A stretch of 64,000 bases of DNA from Pontiella sulfatireligans (GCF_900890705.1 NZ_CAAHFH010000001.1:1116001-1180000), one strand, 5' to 3'; numbered from the stretch's first letter, positions 24,927 to 33,031 are shown. The notes: generated from the letters alone by a model not told the origin. Program-made: numbers and translations.

Positions 24927-25101
24927 CCAAGTTGTATCGATGAGATAGTTCACTTTTCTTGTCGTCAGGAAGGTTCTTGAAATAAAGACTCCAACCGGGG
25001 CAAAAACCAATATGCCATCGCCATGCTTTCCCTATGAAGGATTTCGGGTTCTTGTCATATCGAGTTCGAAAGACACAATTGCTGCATGAAGGAAATTTCA
25101 T
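24892..25101 (-). CDS. Small Cys-containing conserved protein, C-terminus altered by IS66 insertion
   Basis: 69 residues as it stands. Seen: a CSNC pair at the N-terminus, then YDKNPKSFIGKAWRWH and FCPGWSLYF, a compact pattern of a small uncharacterised family; function unknown. The last 11 residues come from the IS66 end. Removing the element and one copy of the 8-bp duplication restores ...SHRYNLD-stop, a 59-residue protein, so the insertion replaced only the last residue and stop. The start lies 22 bp after attC-like site B, in cassette orientation. It may still be functional. Confidence 0.6.
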   Translation of the reverse strand: MKFPSCSNCVFRTRYDKNPKSFIGKAWRWHIGFCPGWSLYFKNLPDDKKSELSHRYNLGNYSGAADIAG

Positions 25102-25123
25102 ATTCTTATCTGTATGCGTCCTT

Positions 25124-25181
25124 ACCTTATGGCTGAAGCGGATGGAACTTCGGCCAGAACTTGCTTATCGCTTCGTTGGAT
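25124..25181 (-). repeat. attC-like recombination site B
   Basis: On the minus strand it begins ATCCAAC (fits RYYYAAC) and ends ATAAGGT, with inner arms TGGCCGAAG and CTTCAGCCA that pair with one mismatch. It aligns along its length with site A. On the plus strand the outer end is GTTGGAT, a perfect GTTRRRY. The 59-residue gene starts 22 bp beyond it. Confidence 0.5.
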
Positions 25182-25505
25182 TCCTCGCCCTTAACGACAT
25201 GCACCATCTACACATTGCTTTACGTCAAATAACTTACTCGGTGTACGGAATTTGGCAAGAGGCAATTCTTGTCACACAAAAGAGCCACACAATCGTTCCG
25301 GATAGTCGGCCCAGGCAACGATCGGCGGCTGTGAAGGATGTCTGATGGAGGGAAATCAACCATAGCCGGCTCATCCCGATCCCCGTGCCGATGTCGCTCA
25401 GGCTTAGGCGAGAGTCCGGGTTTTCGAAAACAACAAGACGAGTCCACGATGTCCTGTGATTCATCAATTAGCAATTCGCCTTGATCGGCAAACTAGTCAA
25501 CGCCT
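25182..25505. other. Gap between the cassette-like array and the HicB relic
   Basis: About 320 bp without a recognisable gene. Short open frames on both strands show no family signature. It may hold a decayed cassette, but nothing firm is visible. Confidence 0.4.
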
Positions 25506-25673
25506 ATGCTGGAAACTGGAGAGGCGGTTCCTGAACCGCTGGCATCCCGTAAATTCAGCGGAAAGTTCATGGCTCGCGTCCCGCCAGAAGTACACCGCCA
25601 TCTCGCGACGGAAGCCGCCGAAAAGCGTATCAGCCTAAACCGGCTGGTAAACGCCAAACCTGCCCATGCCTGA
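25506..25673 (+). pseudogene. Truncated HicB-family antitoxin (C-terminal half)
   Basis: 55 codons read GEAVPEPLASRKFSGKFMAR, then VPPEVHRHLATEAAEKRIS and LNRLVNAKPAHA. This is the linker and ribbon-helix-helix-like C-terminal domain of HicB antitoxins. An in-frame TAG lies 9 bp upstream of the ATG, and the N-terminal HicB fold, about half of a normal protein, is absent; no hicA toxin is seen beside it. Interpreted as a remnant of a toxin-antitoxin locus, perhaps a former cassette, between the array and recN. It could still make a small DNA-binding peptide. Confidence 0.7.
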
Positions 25674-25757
25674 ACGTAGACGAGGCATCTTGTCGAGTTA
25701 AGGCTAAGCGAAAGCCCTTGCCCGCCAGCAATCATTTACCCGTACTCCAAGATTTTT

Positions 25758-27416
25758 CTACATTCCAAGCATTTCGCGGGCGTGCTGGAGGGTGGAGGTC
25801 GTGCTGTCTTTGCCGCCGAGCATGCGGGCGATTTCGTCGGGGCGCGATTCAGGATCAAGCAGCTCGACTTCGGTGTAGGTGCGACCGTCTTCGACTTTTT
25901 TCGAAACCGCCAAATGCGTGGTTCCGCAGGCGGCGACCTGCGGGAGATGCGTGATGCAGATGAGCTGGTGGCATTCGGCCACCTGGGCCAGCTTGCGCCC
26001 AACGGCCCCGCCTATTTCGCCGCCGACATTGGCATCGATTTCATCGAAGACCAAAACAGGAATCTGATCCTGCCTGGCGAGAACGGCCTTGGTGGCCAGC
26101 ATGACGCGCGAAATTTCTCCGCTGGAGGCAATCATGCGCAACGGGCGCATATCCTCGCCGGCGTTCGGTGCAAAACCGAACTCAATTTCGTCCATGCCGG
26201 ACGGTCCGGGAGCGCAGGCATTGATCTGCACGTCAAAAAATCCGTGCTCGAAACCGATGTCGATCAGCTCCTTCGTGATGCATTCGGAAAGGTTGTCGGC
26301 CACGTTTTCCCGCATCTGGCGAAGTTTTAGGCCGGCTTTTTCCAAGGTTTGGAAAACCAGATCCAATTCACCTTGCAGCTCAAGGCGTTTTTTATCCCGT
26401 CCGCGGAGGTCGGAGAGCTGCTGCTCCCACGTTTTGCCGTTTTGCTGCACTTCCTCGACGGTCGACCCATATTTGCGCTTCAAGGTTTGATAGGTCGTCA
26501 GCCGGTCGTCGAGCCACTGCATCCGTTCGGGGCTGGAGTCGATGCCGGCCGCTGAATTTTCGATTGAACGGACCACTTCCTGTACGGAGGTGACGGCGCT
26601 TTCGATTTCGTCGTGCCATTCCTGAGCTTCCGGAACGAGTTTGATGAGCTGATTTAAAACCTGTTGAGCTGAGGCCAGCCCATCGAATGCGCAGCCTTCG
26701 CCTTCAGTGAGCGCGTTTACCGCCCCGTTTGACAGCTCAATCAACTGCTGGGAATTGGCAATAACGCTGTGCTCCTCTTCGACTTCGGCCTCTTCCTCAA
26801 CGGTGAGTTTGGCGACTTCAATTTCGTTGACGCGGTAATCAAGAAACTCGATTTGCCGTTCTAGATCTTCCTCGTTGTCGGAGTTGAGCGCATCGATGCA
26901 TTTTTGGATTTTGCGGTAGTTTGAGTATTCGCACGCATAGGCTTTCTTGGCGGCGTCAAGCTGGCCGAATGCATCGAGGATTTCGAGTTGTACGGCTTGG
27001 TCGAGCAGCGATTGATGGTCGTATGGGCCGTGCATGTCGACCAGCACTTCCCCCAGCCTTTTCAAAACATTGAGCGTGACCGGTTCGTCGTTCACCAACG
27101 TTTTGTTGGAGGATTCGGTGATTATGCGCCGGATGATCAAAAGGCCGCCGTCGCAAGGCTCCATGCCGACATCGGTCAAGACTGCGTCCACCTGCGCCGC
27201 ATTGGAAAGACCAAATTCGGCGTAGACCGAGCACAATGCTTCGCCGGTGCGGATCATCGACTTGTCGGCCCGCTCGCCAAGCAGCAGGCGAAGGGCCCCA
27301 ATTAGAAGGGATTTTCCAGCGCCGGTTTCGCCGGTGATGACATTGAGGCCTTCGTTAAAGCCGACTTGGACATCGTCGACCAGCGCAAGATTCTTGATTT
27401 TTAACGTTCTGAGCAT
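25758..27416 (-). CDS. recN: DNA repair protein RecN
   Basis: 552 residues from the ATG at 27414-27416; an earlier frame start at 27473 adds residues unlike the family. Seen: MLRTLKIKNLALVDDV, Walker A GETGAGKSLLIGALRLLLG, a long coiled-coil middle, FAPNAGEDMRPLRMIASSGEISRVMLATKAV (ABC signature region), PVLVFDEIDANVGGEIG (Walker B) and CITHLPQVAACGTTH (H-loop). These are all the hallmarks of the SMC-like RecN, which helps repair double-strand breaks in the cytoplasm. Normal length. A gene for a small membrane protein precedes it by about 60 bp on the same strand. Confidence 0.96.
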   Translation of the reverse strand: MLRTLKIKNLALVDDVQVGFNEGLNVITGETGAGKSLLIGALRLLLGERADKSMIRTGEALCSVYAEFGLSNAAQVDAVLTDVGMEPCDGGLLIIRRIITESSNKTLVNDEPVTLNVLKRLGEVLVDMHGPYDHQSLLDQAVQLEILDAFGQLDAAKKAYACEYSNYRKIQKCIDALNSDNEEDLERQIEFLDYRVNEIEVAKLTVEEEAEVEEEHSVIANSQQLIELSNGAVNALTEGEGCAFDGLASAQQVLNQLIKLVPEAQEWHDEIESAVTSVQEVVRSIENSAAGIDSSPERMQWLDDRLTTYQTLKRKYGSTVEEVQQNGKTWEQQLSDLRGRDKKRLELQGELDLVFQTLEKAGLKLRQMRENVADNLSECITKELIDIGFEHGFFDVQINACAPGPSGMDEIEFGFAPNAGEDMRPLRMIASSGEISRVMLATKAVLARQDQIPVLVFDEIDANVGGEIGGAVGRKLAQVAECHQLICITHLPQVAACGTTHLAVSKKVEDGRTYTEVELLDPESRPDEIARMLGGKDSTTSTLQHAREMLGM

Positions 27417-27479
27417 ATGGGCGTGGAGTATCCAAAGAACGCGGGAGTTGGGCAAGCCTGCAAATGCAGACAATGCGCA

Positions 27480-27881
27480 TTATTCAGCGAGGGGCAGTTC
27501 CTCAACGGTCTTTTCGCTGGCGGCGGCGCGCTGTTCTTCGCGACGCTTTTCCTCGAATCCGTTGAGGAAAATCACCAGCACCCGCAGGAAGAGCAAAAGA
27601 AAGATTGGGCCGCCGATAAAGTAGAAGGCATCCGGCAAGTTGAATGCCGGCCTTGAAGCGCGTCCGCGGACTTTAGGCCGTAGATGCTGACGCGCACGTT
27701 CAATGTTCTTCATCGGCAGATAGTCGTCGGCCGAAATGCCGTAGACCGCCGTCACGCGGGTTTCTTTGCTGACCGGCGGCTCGACCTCCTCGACGTCCAG
27801 CATCGGCTTGATAGCGGCGTCCTGTGCATACCCCGCAATCGCTGAAAACAAAAAAAGAAAAGCAAATATAAGCCTTTTCAT
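27480..27881 (-). CDS. Small exported single-pass membrane protein, unknown
   Basis: 133 residues from the ATG at 27879-27881, chosen because it starts a signal peptide (MKRLIFAFLFLFSAIAGYAQ). Seen: a polar middle (DVEEVEPPVSKETRVTAVYG, DDYLPMKNIERARQHL), then a hydrophobic helix (FYFIGGPIFLLLFLRVLVIFL, about 85-105) and a charged tail rich in Glu and Arg. The topology suggests a periplasmic domain anchored by one C-terminal helix. No family is recognised. It precedes recN on the same strand with a short gap and may be cotranscribed with it. Confidence 0.65.
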   Translation of the reverse strand: MKRLIFAFLFLFSAIAGYAQDAAIKPMLDVEEVEPPVSKETRVTAVYGISADDYLPMKNIERARQHLRPKVRGRASRPAFNLPDAFYFIGGPIFLLLFLRVLVIFLNGFEEKRREEQRAAASEKTVEELPLAE

Positions 27882-27989
27882 AATTAAATAGTAATTTCGG
27901 GCACTCACAACACAAAACCCGAATCTCAAATCTCCCTTAAAAAGCATCCTAACAAAACACGCTCAAATGAGAACTGTAAAAAACATCAT

Positions 27990-29759
27990 TTATTTCGGTT
28001 TTTCCGTTTTCAGCCATTGGATCGCCAGCAAATCAAGTCCGACTCCATGCTGGTAGTTATAGGTCGCGGTTTTGAGCGCTTGCCCAACCACTTCCAAGTC
28101 GTAGTCAAAATGTCCAGTGAACGGGATTTCATTGAGAGCAAAGGCCGGCTGAGGATGTGCAACAAGTTCAATTCCATAGGTGGCCGGGTTTAAGGAAATG
28201 GGGCTATGGGCCGTGAGGGCAAAGCGGTGCCAGTAGGCCGAATGCAGTGCGCCGGCATCGAAAAGATCGCGAACCGTTTCCAGTGCCTGGAAGGTTTCAT
28301 CCAGCGTCTGGGTTGGGAAGCCATACATTAAATAGGCGTGGGTCATGATTTCCGCATCGGCGAGATCGGCAAGCACCCGTGCGGCGTGTTCAACGGTGAT
28401 GCCCTTGCGCATCAGTTTAAGCGTGCGGTCTACGCCCGTTTCCAGCCCGCCCGTCACCGCGATGCAGCCCGCTTGCGCCATTTTTCGGATTAGACTGGTC
28501 GAAAAGCGCTTTTCGAATCGGATGTTCCCCCACCATTCGATTTGCAGGTCTCGCCGTACGATTTCATCGCACAGGCCGTCGAGCAGGTCTGGAGGAAGCG
28601 CTTCATCTACAAAATGAAAGCCGTTGAAGCCGGTTTGCGCCATTACGCTTTCAATCCAATTACAGATCGTTTCCGGCGTTGCAGGATCATAGCGGCAAAT
28701 ATAGTCGATGGAGGTGTCGCAAAAGGCGCACCGGCTCCAGCAGCACCCGTGCGCCAAGACCAGCTTGTTCCAGCGACCGTCCGACCAGAGGCGCGTAACG
28801 GGGTTGAGTTGCTCGAACATGTCGAGATAGCAATCGAGTGCCAAACCGGAAAAATCCGGAGGCGGCAGCTCGTTGTGCGGAATTTCTACGGCATCGGCGT
28901 CGTAGAACCGAACGGCGCCGTCTTCGCGGACAAACGTGCGCACCAGCCCTCCCCCCTCTGCGAGCCGTTGCAGCGGCAGAAAACCGCTATCCAGCGAGAT
29001 ACTATCGACATAGTCGAAGATGCCTGGCTCCTTGAGCTCGCGCAGTTCGGTGTTCACATAGCCGCCGCCCAAGGCGATCGTCACACCTGCGCAGGTGTGA
29101 CGGATCTGCCGGGCAATGGCCAGCGCGCCGAGCAGGCAACCAGGAAACGGAACGGTAAGAACCACCATCTCCGGCTGGTGTTTTTCCATTTGGGCGTCTG
29201 TCAGTTCTTCCAACCATTCGAAAAAGATTGAATCGGAGCTCTCCAGTTCGGCGCGCAGCGGTTCAAACGCCGGCAGGCTCGACGCCAGCTTTTCAGCGTA
29301 GCGGGAAAACCCAAAATGCGGGTCAAGTTGAGAGGCCGCCTCAGCGATGTCGTCGAGGTAGAGGCTTGCTAAATGCTTGGCTCGGTCCGGCAGGTCAAGG
29401 CCCCGGAAGTTCCAGCCCAGCAACTCCTCCTGTTCATAGGCCCGCTCCAGGTTCGGTCCCTCGGGCAGCCAGCCCCGCTGCGCCATCGGTTCTGCAAGGT
29501 CAGGCCGCCGGCCTTGCAGAAAAGCGATGACATCGCCGACCGTCTCCATGTAAGGAGCAATGCCGTCGTCCGGAATTTCAAGCTCGTACGCGAGATCGGC
29601 CATTCCCTCTTGGGAGAAGAGCCGCAGCAACAGCCCTAGCGACAGATCGGCCTGCACGGCATCATGCCCTGCCTGCTTAAGCCATCCCGCCAGCAGCGGC
29701 GTGGCGGCGTAAGGCGTGTTCGGCTGCAGCAACGGCGGTGTAATCAATAGTATCTTCAT
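27990..29759 (-). CDS. B12-binding-type radical SAM protein
   Basis: 589 residues. Seen: N-terminal Rossmann-like start MKILLITPPLLQPNTPYA as in B12-binding radical SAM proteins, VTIALGGGYVNTEL near 230, then the cluster motif CCWSRCAFCDTS (CxxxCxxC) near 343-350, followed by GFHFVDEALPP, GNIRFEKRFS, GCIAVTGGLETG and AYLMYGFPTQT, typical of the radical SAM barrel. It should bind a 4Fe-4S cluster and generate a 5'-deoxyadenosyl radical; the substrate is unknown. It is monocistronic in appearance and divergent from the LysM gene. Confidence 0.85.
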   Translation of the reverse strand: MKILLITPPLLQPNTPYAATPLLAGWLKQAGHDAVQADLSLGLLLRLFSQEGMADLAYELEIPDDGIAPYMETVGDVIAFLQGRRPDLAEPMAQRGWLPEGPNLERAYEQEELLGWNFRGLDLPDRAKHLASLYLDDIAEAASQLDPHFGFSRYAEKLASSLPAFEPLRAELESSDSIFFEWLEELTDAQMEKHQPEMVVLTVPFPGCLLGALAIARQIRHTCAGVTIALGGGYVNTELRELKEPGIFDYVDSISLDSGFLPLQRLAEGGGLVRTFVREDGAVRFYDADAVEIPHNELPPPDFSGLALDCYLDMFEQLNPVTRLWSDGRWNKLVLAHGCCWSRCAFCDTSIDYICRYDPATPETICNWIESVMAQTGFNGFHFVDEALPPDLLDGLCDEIVRRDLQIEWWGNIRFEKRFSTSLIRKMAQAGCIAVTGGLETGVDRTLKLMRKGITVEHAARVLADLADAEIMTHAYLMYGFPTQTLDETFQALETVRDLFDAGALHSAYWHRFALTAHSPISLNPATYGIELVAHPQPAFALNEIPFTGHFDYDLEVVGQALKTATYNYQHGVGLDLLAIQWLKTEKPK

Positions 29760-29822
29760 AGGTTCAATGCACAGGAATCTATACGCAAAAAAGCCGGTTT
29801 CCCATCTGCAAACGTATTATTA

Positions 29823-29851
29823 TTGCACCTCCGAGGCCGATTCGTCATAAA
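29823..29851 (+). promoter_or_regulatory. Candidate sigma-70 promoter for the LysM/YkuD gene
   Basis: TTGCAC (29823-29828), a 17-bp spacer and CATAAA (29846-29851) lie about 35 bp upstream of the start. The -10 box is weak. The 29760-29886 region also has to carry the promoter of the divergent radical SAM gene. Confidence 0.35.
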
Positions 29852-29886
29852 TAGCGCTCCTGTTACAAACAAAGGCTTCACGAACT

Positions 29887-30834
29887 ATGTCTAAACCAAT
29901 TTATGCTGGGACCTACCAAAACCGCGGACGCGGGCGTTGGAAGGCCGTTTTTATATTTATCGTCCTCTTGCACCTCGCTGGTTTGGGCGTTTACCTCTTT
30001 TTCTCCAACGCGGATAAGCAAAAAAACACCGAAGCAACCGATGCGACGCAACCCGGCGCTCCTGCTCCGGCCGCTCCGGCGGGATTGGCTCCGCTGGCCC
30101 CCGCCCGTCCAATGCCGTCCCCCGAAACCCGGGCGCTGATTTCCGACGCACGCTCCGCCATGGATGCCGGACAGCTCGTTGACGCAAAAAACATGCTCGA
30201 CCGGGCGGCGGCCGCTAATCCAACCCCCGAAGCAATCGAACTGCTTGGCGACATCAACATGCAGCTGCTGAAGTCGCCGATCATGATCCCGGGAAAAGAA
30301 TACTACGTGATCCAGCCAGGGGACTACCTTCAGAAGATCGCCAAAAAATACCGTACCACCGTCTCCCTGCTGAAGGAAATGAACGGCCTAAAGACAGATA
30401 CCATTCAAGCGGGCGCCCGCCTGCTGGCGTTTAATGGCGACATCACAATTCGGGTGTCCAAGACCCGCAACGAACTCGACCTCATATCGGGCGGGAAACT
30501 GTTCAAACGCTACTCGGTCGGCACCGGAAAGTTTGGAAAGACGCCTGCTGTGGAATTCAACATCGTGGATAAGATCATCGAGCCCCCGTGGACCCGCCCA
30601 TCCGACAACAAGCAGGTTGAATACGGCGACCCGGAAAACGTACTCGGAACGCGCTGGATGAAAATCGTATCGACGGACCATCCTGAAATAACCGGCTTCG
30701 GCATCCACGGAACCTGGCAGCGCGACAGCATTGGCCAGCAGTCCAGCGCGGGTTGCATCCGCATGCTGAACGAAGATGTGGAGGAGCTGTTTGATCTGGT
30801 TCCCCGCAAAACAACCGTTATAATCACCGAATAA
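29887..30834 (+). CDS. LysM-domain L,D-transpeptidase (YkuD)
   Basis: 315 residues. Seen: one N-terminal transmembrane helix (AVFIFIVLLHLAGLGVYLFF, 20-39), a Pro/Ala-rich linker (50-80), a helical repeat-like stretch (ALISDARSAMDAGQ), a LysM domain (YYVIQPGDYLQKIAKKYRTT, about 140-182), and a YkuD domain with FGIHGTW and SAGCIRML, the catalytic His and Cys. It would cross-link or remodel peptidoglycan, or attach proteins to it, in the periplasm. The gene is followed by accA after 25 bp. Confidence 0.92.
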   Translation: MSKPIYAGTYQNRGRGRWKAVFIFIVLLHLAGLGVYLFFSNADKQKNTEATDATQPGAPAPAAPAGLAPLAPARPMPSPETRALISDARSAMDAGQLVDAKNMLDRAAAANPTPEAIELLGDINMQLLKSPIMIPGKEYYVIQPGDYLQKIAKKYRTTVSLLKEMNGLKTDTIQAGARLLAFNGDITIRVSKTRNELDLISGGKLFKRYSVGTGKFGKTPAVEFNIVDKIIEPPWTRPSDNKQVEYGDPENVLGTRWMKIVSTDHPEITGFGIHGTWQRDSIGQQSSAGCIRMLNEDVEELFDLVPRKTTVIITE

Positions 30835-30859
30835 TTTTTACGGACAAAGGAGCAACCCT

Positions 30860-31828
30860 ATGAGCGCACAAATCACACTCCCCTTTGAAGAACCTGTTGC
30901 TGAACTTGAAACCAAACTCAAAGAACTTGAGGCGTTCAGCCAAGAGCAGGACATCGACGTCTCCCACGAGATCAAACGGATGCAGGAAAAAATTGAAGAG
31001 ACCCGCATCCATATCTACACCAACCTTACCGCATGGCAAAAAGTGCAGGTGGCCCGCCATCCCGACCGCCCCTACACCATGGACTACATCAATGCCATGA
31101 CGACCGACTTCGTCGAAATCCACGGCGACCGCATCCATCGCGACGACCGCGCCATCGTGGGCGGCTTCGCCAAGATCGACGGGCAGAAAGTCATGATCAT
31201 TGGCTCCCAGAAAGGGCGCGACACCAAATCCAACGTCGAGTGCAACTTCGGTTGCGCGCATCCCGAAGGCTACCGCAAGGCGCTTCGCCTCATGAAGCTG
31301 GCCGATAAGTTCGGCGTGCCGATCATTACGCTCATCGACACCAAGGGCGCCTATGCCGGCCTCGAGTCCGAGGAACGCCACATTGCCGAAGCCATTGCCG
31401 TCAACCTGCGCGAAAGCTTCAACATCAAGGTGCCGATCATCTGCGTCATCATTGGCGAAGGCGGCAGCGGCGGTGCACTCGGCATTGGCATCGGGAACCG
31501 CATCCTGATTCTCGAGCACGCCTACTATTCCGTTATCTCTCCGGAAGGCTGCGCGGCCATTCTTTGGAAGGACCGCGCCTTTTCCGACAAAGCCGCCGAG
31601 GCGCTCAAGATTACCGGCTCTGATCTGATCAAACTTAATCTCGCCGACGAAGTCATTCCCGAGCCGAAGGGCGGCGCGCATGTCAATCACGCCGCCGCCT
31701 CAGCCAACCTCAAAGAAGCGGTGCTTAAACATCTGGCCGAACTCTCGGCGATGTCCGCCGAAGAAATCATGCAAGACCGCTACGATAAATTCCGCGCCAT
31801 GGGCGAGTTCTCCGGATCGGTTGAGTAG
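30860..31828 (+). CDS. accA: Acetyl-CoA carboxylase carboxyltransferase subunit alpha
   Basis: 322 residues, full length. Seen: LPFEEPVAELETKLKELEAF at the N-terminus, RPYTMDYINAMTTDFVEIHGDR, IGSQKGRDTKSNVECNFG, HPEGYRKALRLMKLADKF, IDTKGAYAGLESEERH, GEGGSGGALGIGIGNR and SVISPEGCAAILWKD. These are the conserved AccA blocks. With AccD it transfers carboxyl from biotin to acetyl-CoA to make malonyl-CoA, the first step of fatty acid synthesis. The ribosome binding site AAAGGAG is 7 nt upstream. A palindromic repeat follows the stop codon before the convergent folB. Confidence 0.97.
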   Translation: MSAQITLPFEEPVAELETKLKELEAFSQEQDIDVSHEIKRMQEKIEETRIHIYTNLTAWQKVQVARHPDRPYTMDYINAMTTDFVEIHGDRIHRDDRAIVGGFAKIDGQKVMIIGSQKGRDTKSNVECNFGCAHPEGYRKALRLMKLADKFGVPIITLIDTKGAYAGLESEERHIAEAIAVNLRESFNIKVPIICVIIGEGGSGGALGIGIGNRILILEHAYYSVISPEGCAAILWKDRAFSDKAAEALKITGSDLIKLNLADEVIPEPKGGAHVNHAAASANLKEAVLKHLAELSAMSAEEIMQDRYDKFRAMGEFSGSVE

Positions 31829-31840
31829 AAAGAGAGAAAA

Positions 31841-31905
31841 GGTACGTAGTTCCGCCTTTAGGCGGCTGTTCCACAGAACCGCCTAAAGGCGGAACTACAT
31901 ACTTT
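31841..31905. repeat. REP-like palindromic element between accA and folB
   Basis: Second copy of the element found at 1261-1338. The arms GTAGTTCCGCCTTTAGGCGG and the complement near 31879-31898 are separated by about 13 nt, in which GTTC and GAAC can pair again. It fills nearly the whole gap between the convergent accA and folB stops. It has no T-tract, so if it ends transcription it does so by structure alone. Confidence 0.85.
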
Positions 31906-31906
31906 C

Positions 31907-32260
31907 TCACGAACGCTTTCGCGTGATTTCCACTGCAGAGGCTTTGGCAAAGCGCAGCGCGCCGGGCTTGTCGATGGTTACAACCACCTGTTGCACCTTT
32001 TCATTCGCCAGCGCAATGTCGGCAATCTTTTCCGCCAGCGATTCGATCAGCTGAAACCCGCTGTTTTCAACCAATTTCAGGATCGCCTTCTTGATCGATT
32101 TGTAATCGACCGTGTCGTTGAGATCGTCCGAGCGCCCGGCCTTGCGGAGGTCGACATGCATTTCGACATTGATGACAATGTCCTGCTTCTCGCGCCGCTC
32201 TTCGGGATAGATGCCGATGATGCAGCGCAGGGCCAACTCGCGAATAAAAATCTTGTCCAT
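31907..32260 (-). CDS. folB: Dihydroneopterin aldolase
   Basis: 117 residues from the ATG at 32258-32260, chosen for its ribosome binding site GGGAGG 5 nt upstream. Seen: MDKIFIRELALRCIIGIYPEERREKQDIVINVEMHVD, then DLNDTVDYKSIKKAIL, FQLIESLAEKIADIAL and VVVTIDKPGALRFAKASAVEI. These are the FolB blocks, including the catalytic-site Glu of LIESLAE and the Lys of KPGA. It converts dihydroneopterin in folate synthesis. The SDR gene upstream ends 54 bp before the start, and a hairpin repeat lies in that gap, directly adjoining the ribosome binding site. Confidence 0.93.
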   Translation of the reverse strand: MDKIFIRELALRCIIGIYPEERREKQDIVINVEMHVDLRKAGRSDDLNDTVDYKSIKKAILKLVENSGFQLIESLAEKIADIALANEKVQQVVVTIDKPGALRFAKASAVEITRKRS

Positions 32261-32270
32261 GGTTCCTCCC

Positions 32271-32308
32271 AAAGCGGTGAGGTGCTTCGCTTCCCACCGC
32301 ACTCCAAA
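32271..32308 (-). repeat. 38-nt hairpin repeat, copy A (upstream of folB)
   Basis: On the minus strand: TTTGGAGTGCGGTG, a 15-nt loop region with CGAAG, then CACCGCTTT. The same 38-nt layout recurs at 39166-39203, where the stem bases differ but still pair (GCGGTG/CACCGC here, ACGGAG/CTCCGT there). It sits between the SDR stop and the folB ribosome binding site. Confidence 0.6.
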
Positions 32309-32314
32309 TTGTTT

Positions 32315-33010
32315 CTACACACCATTTCCTAAAAGATGCTGCCCGCCATCGACATAGATGATTTGTCCAGTGATGGAATCGGCCTGCAAAAGGAACAGGA
32401 CGGCCTCCGCAATATTTGCTGGGGTTGGGAGACGGTCGAGCGGTATGTTTCCGGCCAGTTCGCGAAAGTCTTCGCCGGAGTTTCCTGGCGGCGGGAGAAT
32501 CGGCCCCGGCGCAACCGCATTTACGCGGATCTTGGGCGCCAGCTCCAGCGCCGACAGCTTGGTCAGCTCTTCGAGCCCCTTCTTCGAAATGGAATACGGA
32601 AGACAGCTTGCGTCGTTGGCGCGGATGCGCCGGTCGAGCAGATTGATAACGGCCCCCTGCTCCGCCTGCGCGGCAAACTGGCGGGTCAGCTCCATAGGAG
32701 CAAACAGGTTCACGCTGAACTCGCGCTGCACCCGCTCGGGGGTGCTGCCTGCCAGACGGTCCTTCGTGAAAAGCGATGCATTGTTGATGAGAATATCCAG
32801 CGGCCCGGCCCGATCAATCAACTCCGAGCACTCTTCCAATGATTGGAGATTGGCCTGAACCGTATGCGGCGAAAGCGCCCGCGCCTCATCGGCCGAAGCG
32901 CAGTAGTGCACCACCACTTCGGCGCCCGCAGCCTGCAGCGCCTCGGTTATTGCTTTGCCAATGCGCACTGCACCGCCCGTCACCAATGCCCGTTTTCCTT
33001 CCAAAATCAT
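32315..33010 (-). CDS. SDR oxidoreductase, pteridine-reductase/FolM-like
   Basis: 231 residues from the ATG at 33008-33010; in-frame starts at 33022 and 33028 (GTG) are possible. Seen: nucleotide-binding motif ALVTGGAVRIGKAI, LINNASLF, and the catalytic YSISKKG (Tyr and Lys). The TGxxxRxG form of the nucleotide motif, rather than TGxxxGxG, is the pteridine reductase signature. Next to folB this suggests reduction of dihydrobiopterin, dihydrofolate or dihydromonapterin with NADPH. Specificity beyond the SDR family is inferred from that motif and the neighbour. Confidence 0.8.
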   Translation of the reverse strand: MILEGKRALVTGGAVRIGKAITEALQAAGAEVVVHYCASADEARALSPHTVQANLQSLEECSELIDRAGPLDILINNASLFTKDRLAGSTPERVQREFSVNLFAPMELTRQFAAQAEQGAVINLLDRRIRANDASCLPYSISKKGLEELTKLSALELAPKIRVNAVAPGPILPPPGNSGEDFRELAGNIPLDRLPTPANIAEAVLFLLQADSITGQIIYVDGGQHLLGNGV

Positions 33011-33031
33011 GGCGCTATACATACGCACATT

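Noticed and set aside
26338..26359. A TTTTCCAAGGTTTGGAAAA palindrome like the intergenic ones, inside recN
   Set aside because: It lies in the coding sequence for FQTLEKA, a normal RecN helix, so it is explained by codons; it is not counted with the upstream copies.
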